A DNA stretch of 12,857 bases. It comes from Zancudomyces culisetae. Its lineage: Eukaryota > Kickxellomycota > Harpellomycetes > Harpellales > Legeriomycetaceae. The notes under the pieces were generated by a model. That model saw only the letters and a program-made list of their open reading frames with translations. It searched no databases and was not told the origin of the DNA. The position numbers were made by a program, and so were the translations under genes. Positions 8,528 to 12,857 of this stretch are shown here, piece after piece. The stretch lies in contig LSSK01000771.1 in assembly GCA_001969505.1 (NCBI GenBank), positions 1 to 12,857 of the forward strand. Direction: 5' to 3'. Position 1 is the stretch's first letter. Every line of letters begins with the position of its first letter.

Positions 8528-10267
8528 ATGGACGTAGAAATAACAAACACAACCTACAACAAGTATATACCAGGAACTGTGGTATTCCTTGATTGTCGTG
8601 AAAAAACGCAACTAGAAAAGGACTCTTTTAAAAAAGAAAAAGAAAAAGAAAAAAAAGTAGGATCAAGACCGCTCAAATGCGTATCGTTTAATATTGAACG
8701 CGGGTACCACTTCTCCGCAATCGTGGACCAACTACTCAAACTGGACGCCGACATCTTATGTCTCCAAGAGTTGGACATCCATAATGCGAGGTCAGGTGGT
8801 ATTGACCAATTTGCAGCACTTACAGCAGCGTTGCAAATGAATGGGGCGTTTGTGACCGAGTTTCAGGAACTTTCCTCGCCACTACGATCACAAATACAAC
8901 AAGGTGGTGGTGTCCACGGAAACGCCATTTTGACCAAGTTTGATTTTGTAAATGTGGAGTGTACGGCTCATGTACACCAACCATATAACTGGGATTCGGA
9001 TGGTATTCATCTTCATGAACCGCGTGTTGGTACGCGGTACATACTAGCTGCCGCACTCCGTATCCCTACCTATATATCATGCCAATCAAACAACAGCGAC
9101 AATGGTGGTGATAGTGGAAACCTTGTCGTTTTTAACGTACATTTTGAGTGTTTTGCAGGGCTTCTTGGTCGTCTCGGTCAACTACACGATGTAGTTACAG
9201 CCAGTACACAGTGGGTTGCCCGTAGGTACTCTCGCCAGCTGATTTGCGGGGACTTCAATACATTTGGACATGCACTTGCGCGTGTATCACCAGTTCACTG
9301 CACCGATGCGTTCCGGTACCGGTCTGTATGTTTTGCGGAAGCTGAATGGTGGTATGTATATGTATTAAGACATGCATTTGGTCCTTCGTGGCGGGTACGT
9401 TCCATCTTGGAGAGGTATCTGGAGGAGTATCCACGGTCTTATGGTAAAGAGAAGTTAGGCTTGAGTGTTGTACGGAATGGCGTTGGTGTGAATGGTGTTG
9501 ACGTTGGTGGAAGTGGAAGTGGAAGTGGAGTTGGTGGTGGAGTTGGTGGTGGGTGGGTGGCACGCGTACGTAGAGCATATGCCTGGTTGTTTGAGCAGCC
9601 AAAACAAAGCCAATTTCAAAAGCAAAATATACCCACAATTACAAACACATACATGGAAACTTCAACAGTTACAAAACCACCAAGTATTACCAACACCAAC
9701 ACCAACACCAATGCTAATGCTAATGCTAATGCTAATGCTAATACCAATACCAATACCAATACCAATACCAATACCAATACCAATACCAATACCAATACCA
9801 ATACCAATACCAATACCAATACTAGTCTTGAGGTAGATGAGAGTATTACGTTGGACTGGTTTGAACCGTTCAACCCATCATCAGACCACACAATCAGTAG
9901 CCACGGCACTCTAATGCGTGCAAAAGTCGACTGGACATTTGTACGACACCTCGATATCACCCATTCTGCCATGTACAACACCGACCTTGCATTCTCGGAT
10001 CATAAACTCCTATACATTGAGACCCAGTTTGTGTCCAATACCGACTTACCTTCACTCCTTGCCACCCAGCGCTTGGCTGCTTGTGGAATTTCCGACCGCA
10101 TCTTGCGTGGATGGCCAGTACGGTTGCGACAGTTAGTGACTTTTGGCGGATATAACGGTGGAAGATTGCTTTTCAATCTTGCCTCCAAAACTACTTTGGC
10201 GGCGCTGACGGTCGCGGTTTCGGTATACTTTTCTGTATGGAAATGGCGCCTTGGTTATATCAAGTGA
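8528..10267 (+). CDS. Endonuclease/exonuclease/phosphatase (EEP) family hydrolase with Asn-repeat insert and C-terminal membrane anchor
   Basis: The product is a metal-dependent phosphodiesterase of the DNase I/nSMase/inositol-phosphatase fold; the substrate is not clear. The frame runs 579 aa from the ATG at 8528, whose upstream frame is closed by a TAG at 8492. Motifs in order: SFNIERG (53-59), LQELD with the metal-binding Glu81, GNAIL (131), FNVHFE with Asn203 and His205, GDFNT with Asp242 and Asn244, VDWTFV with Asp468, and SDH with Asp491 and His492. The catalytic set is complete. Between GDFNT and VDWTF, where most relatives have tens of residues, there are about 220, including a Gly/Ser/Val run (~321-345) and 22 X-Asn dipeptides (~388-431). 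A Lys/Glu run lies near 35-45. A hydrophobic segment near 550-572, followed by a basic tail, suggests anchoring with the catalytic domain in the cytosol. No intron is needed in the coding region. Confidence 0.87.
   Translation: MDVEITNTTYNKYIPGTVVFLDCREKTQLEKDSFKKEKEKEKKVGSRPLKCVSFNIERGYHFSAIVDQLLKLDADILCLQELDIHNARSGGIDQFAALTAALQMNGAFVTEFQELSSPLRSQIQQGGGVHGNAILTKFDFVNVECTAHVHQPYNWDSDGIHLHEPRVGTRYILAAALRIPTYISCQSNNSDNGGDSGNLVVFNVHFECFAGLLGRLGQLHDVVTASTQWVARRYSRQLICGDFNTFGHALARVSPVHCTDAFRYRSVCFAEAEWWYVYVLRHAFGPSWRVRSILERYLEEYPRSYGKEKLGLSVVRNGVGVNGVDVGGSGSGSGVGGGVGGGWVARVRRAYAWLFEQPKQSQFQKQNIPTITNTYMETSTVTKPPSITNTNTNTNANANANANANTNTNTNTNTNTNTNTNTNTNTNTNTNTSLEVDESITLDWFEPFNPSSDHTISSHGTLMRAKVDWTFVRHLDITHSAMYNTDLAFSDHKLLYIETQFVSNTDLPSLLATQRLAACGISDRILRGWPVRLRQLVTFGGYNGGRLLFNLASKTTLAALTVAVSVYFSVWKWRLGYIK
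9498..9560 (+). repeat. Gly/Ser/Val-coding G-rich repeat
   Basis: Three copies of GGAAGT are followed by two copies of a GTTGGTGGTGGA-like unit inside the EEP gene. They encode a flexible Gly-rich linker. The strand is strongly G-rich compared with the surrounding sequence. Confidence 0.75.
9689..9820 (+). repeat. In-frame hexanucleotide microsatellite (Thr-Asn/Ala-Asn dipeptides)
   Basis: 132 bases encode 22 X-Asn dipeptides: four Thr-Asn units (three ACCAAC, one ACCAAT), five Ala-Asn units (GCTAAT), then thirteen identical ACCAAT units. The six-base period never breaks frame. The uniform 3' block points to recent slippage expansion; the 5' units carry older variants. Confidence 0.95.
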
Positions 10268-10364
10268 AAGGAAAAATGTAATTTTATTAAACTTAGTCTA
10301 GAATTTTAATAGATGAGTGAATAAATAAATTAACTGACAAAAAAAGAGGGTGAACGTAAATAAG
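10268..10364. terminator. Shared convergent 3' region with opposing poly(A) signals
   Basis: Only 97 bases separate the stop codons of the EEP gene and flippase copy 2. A plus-strand AATAAA lies at 10320-10325 (overlapping a second one), and a minus-strand AATAAA at 10283-10288 (TTTATT on plus). The plus-strand signal lies nearer the opposing gene than the minus-strand one, so the two mature 3' ends should overlap as antisense RNA. Confidence 0.6.
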
Positions 10365-12857
10365 TTAAGTGCTGACCTGGCCATACCACGGTCGCTTAAG
10401 AATTTTGATTTCACGAACAACATCAATATCCTTGGGCCTTAAGGCACGAGAGTAATAGGTAAACAAGAAGCGAGGAAGAACAGCAAGAAGAGTGGCCATG
10501 AAAACAGAGAGCCAAAACACAGGTGAGGCATAAACTTCTTGGTAGAAACTAAAAGGCTGTTCAAGAGTAGGGTCAAGGTTCAGAGCAGCACCAAGTGGAC
10601 CAATAGCAAAATAGCTGGCAACTGAGAAGATGGCCACAAAGATCATGAAATAGTTTGACTGATACGAGTCAATAAAGGCGGTGATAAGGGTGCAGATGAT
10701 AATAGTGACAACAATTCCAGTGGAAAAGTTGGCGATAGACCACATTTTGCCAGAAGAAAGTACGGGATAGGAAAGGGTAAAGAGGAAAAATACGAGGAAG
10801 ATGGCGGCGGCTTGGTAGAAACCGTCGAGGGCATACATGGCAAAGCGACGGTAAGAGAAATAGGCGTTGCGGATTCCGAGACGGTATGTTCCAGTGTAAA
10901 GCATAGCGGTTTTGTAGTTGAATGGTTTGTCGATGGTTCCAAGAAAGAAGACGGGAAAAAGGGTGAAAACGAGGTTGTAGGTTTGGATGTAGATGAAGGA
11001 AAAGAGAAGGTTGCCAGAGAAGAGACAACTAGAGCCATACCAGAAGGGAGCAAGAGCCCAAATGATATTTTTATAAAAGAAGTACATAACTGCTTCGCTA
11101 AAACGTAGGTAGTTGAAGAGACCATGAACTAACAACAGGTTTTGAAGGTAATGGAAGCGAGCAATTTTATAGTCTGAAGAGTTGGCAGCTTGCATTCCCT
11201 CAACGCCACTTATACCAACACCCACATTTGCAGCCTGAATCATACTGACATCATTTGCACCATCACCAATGGCCAGAGTTAAGGTGCTGAGACCTTTGCG
11301 GATCAGGCTGACGACCTGGGACTTTTGCAGTGGAGAGGCACGGCAGCAAATAACGGAACGAAAGATCGGAGCCAACTGTACAAGCTCTTCAGCGGCATAT
11401 TGGTCTTTCAAAATAACATCGAGAGCCGAGCCGTCGAGAGCAAGAGCATTGGGAAACTGAGAGGGAGGATCCTTAATTGATGTATTTTCAGCAAAGAGAG
11501 AGCGGGAATAGCGGGTGGGTTTGTGATGAGAATCAGAAATAGCAGCTAGAGGAACGGATGGCGACCGGAAGAAAGAAGGGGCTGTTGGTGATTCCATAAA
11601 AGATTCGGAATTTAGTCGTAGATTCTTCTTTCTGGCCTTTTTGGCATTCTTGATATTTTTGCGGATAATTTTGTTAGTGTCGACGTCGGCTGATTGGATT
11701 GGTTCGTTGAGAACCGACAGGGAATCACCTAAATCAAGTAAACTTGGCCTAGCTGCTGGACCGGTTCGCTCCAGCTTGAAGTTGTTTACTGCCTTACCTA
11801 CCCGGTGCGATATCTTTGTTAGGATATCTGCCTCCTTAAGATCCAGCGGCACTCTCCGCTGTCCATGGACCTCCGTATCCCCTTCTTCTCCATCTATCAT
11901 AATACTCAGTGAGTGTCGCGTCATGCCGGTAACCTCCTCTGGTAGCGTAAATTGCACATTTCCTCTGTTCGACTCCCTAACCATCTTACTAATCAACCAA
12001 AACTTTGCCAGTATCGACTCCCGTGTCTTACCCCGCCCATCCAACTTCCACAACTCCATATCTCGTGCCAACAGGTTTGCCGCAAATCCTATATTAATTG
12101 CTGTCTCCATCTTGTCTCCTGTCAACACCCATATCTTGATAGACGCTGATCTTAATGCTGCAATACATTCAGGTACTTGTTCCTGTAGCTTGTCTTCAAT
12201 TGCTGTTGCTCCTATCAACTCCAAGCTATGCTCAATCATTGCTTGTGTCTCTTCTATTTGTTGTTCTCGATCTTCTCCCATACTCGCTTTTGCTGCTTCA
12301 TATTTCTTTATCCATTTTTCAAACTCTTGTTCATCAACTTTTCTATATGCCAATACTAATGTTCTTAGTCCGGCATTTGCAAATGCATCTATTTGTTTAC
12401 TTGTTTGATTTCTTCGCATTCTTTCATTTGATTCATGCTCATCAACTGGTCTAAGCAAATCCAACACTATTGAATCCGCCCCCTTTGTAAATATCACTAT
12501 ATCGTTCCATGGTGCTGGTCGTCGTATCACTGTTGACATTCGTTTGCGTGTTGAATTAAACTCCAATGTTGCTAATACTGTAAACTCATGGCTTGATCCA
12601 CGCATATCTAACATCACTTTGTCTCGAATCCGACTAACAAATGTATGTCCCAAGTTGCGTGCTGCAATCACTAGCGCTGCTTCATCTGGTGATTCAGCTG
12701 AGTACTTAATATCATTAGAACTTCTTTCACTAGCTATTGATGAACTACGAACCGATGTAGGCTGTGTAATCGAATCACCCTGTCCTGAAAGCAAATTCAA
12801 AACTCCACTACTGACAGTTTTGTTTCTATTGTGTGTTTTCTTTCCCATTGATATTAA
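10365..12857 (-). CDS. P4-type phospholipid flippase ATPase, C-terminal part (copy 2, 5'-truncated by window edge)
   Basis: Same family and function as the flippase at the left edge. The frame is open to base 12857, so the true N-terminal half lies outside, and the Met at 12848 is internal. Numbering from it: residues 1-299 match copy 1 except Thr in place of Ala at 201, with SPDEAAL, KGADSIV and TGDK all present. From 300 the protein diverges. A ~165-residue linker (Lys/Arg-rich around 400-415, Ser/Pro-rich after that) shows no evident similarity to copy 1's. Homology resumes at NALALDG, with GDGAND around 528-533, the normal GISGVEG motif, then six hydrophobic segments matching M5-M10, and KRPWYGQVST at the end. 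No frameshift or premature stop is visible. Its 3' end converges on the EEP gene. Confidence 0.93.
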   Translation of the reverse strand, partial: LISMGKKTHNRNKTVSSGVLNLLSGQGDSITQPTSVRSSSIASERSSNDIKYSAESPDEAALVIAARNLGHTFVSRIRDKVMLDMRGSSHEFTVLATLEFNSTRKRMSTVIRRPAPWNDIVIFTKGADSIVLDLLRPVDEHESNERMRRNQTSKQIDAFANAGLRTLVLAYRKVDEQEFEKWIKKYEAAKASMGEDREQQIEETQAMIEHSLELIGATAIEDKLQEQVPECIAALRSASIKIWVLTGDKMETAINIGFAANLLARDMELWKLDGRGKTRESILAKFWLISKMVRESNRGNVQFTLPEEVTGMTRHSLSIMIDGEEGDTEVHGQRRVPLDLKEADILTKISHRVGKAVNNFKLERTGPAARPSLLDLGDSLSVLNEPIQSADVDTNKIIRKNIKNAKKARKKNLRLNSESFMESPTAPSFFRSPSVPLAAISDSHHKPTRYSRSLFAENTSIKDPPSQFPNALALDGSALDVILKDQYAAEELVQLAPIFRSVICCRASPLQKSQVVSLIRKGLSTLTLAIGDGANDVSMIQAANVGVGISGVEGMQAANSSDYKIARFHYLQNLLLVHGLFNYLRFSEAVMYFFYKNIIWALAPFWYGSSCLFSGNLLFSFIYIQTYNLVFTLFPVFFLGTIDKPFNYKTAMLYTGTYRLGIRNAYFSYRRFAMYALDGFYQAAAIFLVFFLFTLSYPVLSSGKMWSIANFSTGIVVTIIICTLITAFIDSYQSNYFMIFVAIFSVASYFAIGPLGAALNLDPTLEQPFSFYQEVYASPVFWLSVFMATLLAVLPRFLFTYYSRALRPKDIDVVREIKILKRPWYGQVST
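11956..12857 (-). repeat. Right arm of 902-bp inverted repeat (5' flippase segment)
   Basis: This is the reverse complement of 1-902 with mismatches at 12248, 12150 and 12075. It ends inside the flippase codon for Val299. On the far side (11955 downward) the nucleotide sequence of the two copies diverges at once, although the encoded proteins stay in the same frame and family. Confidence 0.97.

Noticed and set aside
9616-9981. Minus-strand and alternative plus-strand frames across the ACCAAT repeat
   Set aside because: The six-base repeat has no stops in several frames, so long shadow frames arise. The EEP motifs on both sides fix the true frame.
11641-12408. Long plus-strand frame (255 codons) within the right arm
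   Set aside because: It lies antisense to flippase copy 2; the same shadow appears opposite copy 1 in the left arm. It contains no recognisable domain, while the sense frame has every P4-ATPase motif.

Overview
The window looks like compact, AT-rich nuclear DNA from a microbial eukaryote. The genes carry short GT-AG introns of 76-195 nt, three of the six donors read GTAAGT, and all three standard stop codons are used as stops. The gene set (coatomer zeta, pterin-4a-carbinolamine dehydratase, mitochondrial AIM41/YqeY, P4-ATPases) suggests a fungus or close relative, perhaps an early-diverging lineage. That placement is an inference with modest confidence. I see no rRNA, tRNA, CRISPR array, transposase or prokaryotic operon.

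Layout: the two ends are a 902-bp inverted repeat with only three mismatches. Each arm encodes the nucleotide-binding domain and the start of the phosphorylation domain of a P4-ATPase lipid flippase. Both flippases read inward and both are cut off at their 5' side by the window edge. At position 903 (and 11955 on the other side) identity stops abruptly. The 3' halves are clearly homologous but strongly diverged, and a domain-linking insert cannot be aligned. Between the flippases lie five complete genes. Coatomer zeta (four exons, plus) is followed by three single-intron minus-strand genes: pterin-4a-carbinolamine dehydratase, a small protein I do not recognise, and AIM41/YqeY with a spliced mitochondrial presequence. 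After a 1.3-kb divergent intergenic stretch comes an intronless endonuclease/exonuclease/phosphatase (EEP) family enzyme on the plus strand. It carries an Asn-dipeptide microsatellite insert and a C-terminal membrane segment, and it converges on the second flippase with only 97 bp between stop codons.

The genes do not form a pathway. Flippases and coatomer both serve Golgi/endosomal membrane traffic, but that is probably coincidence. The most interesting feature is the geometry: two inward-facing paralogues sharing a nearly identical 5' segment, so recombination between the arms would invert the ~10-11 kb core and swap flippase C-terminal halves without breaking either reading frame. The competing explanation is that the window is a contig ending in an incompletely resolved repeat.
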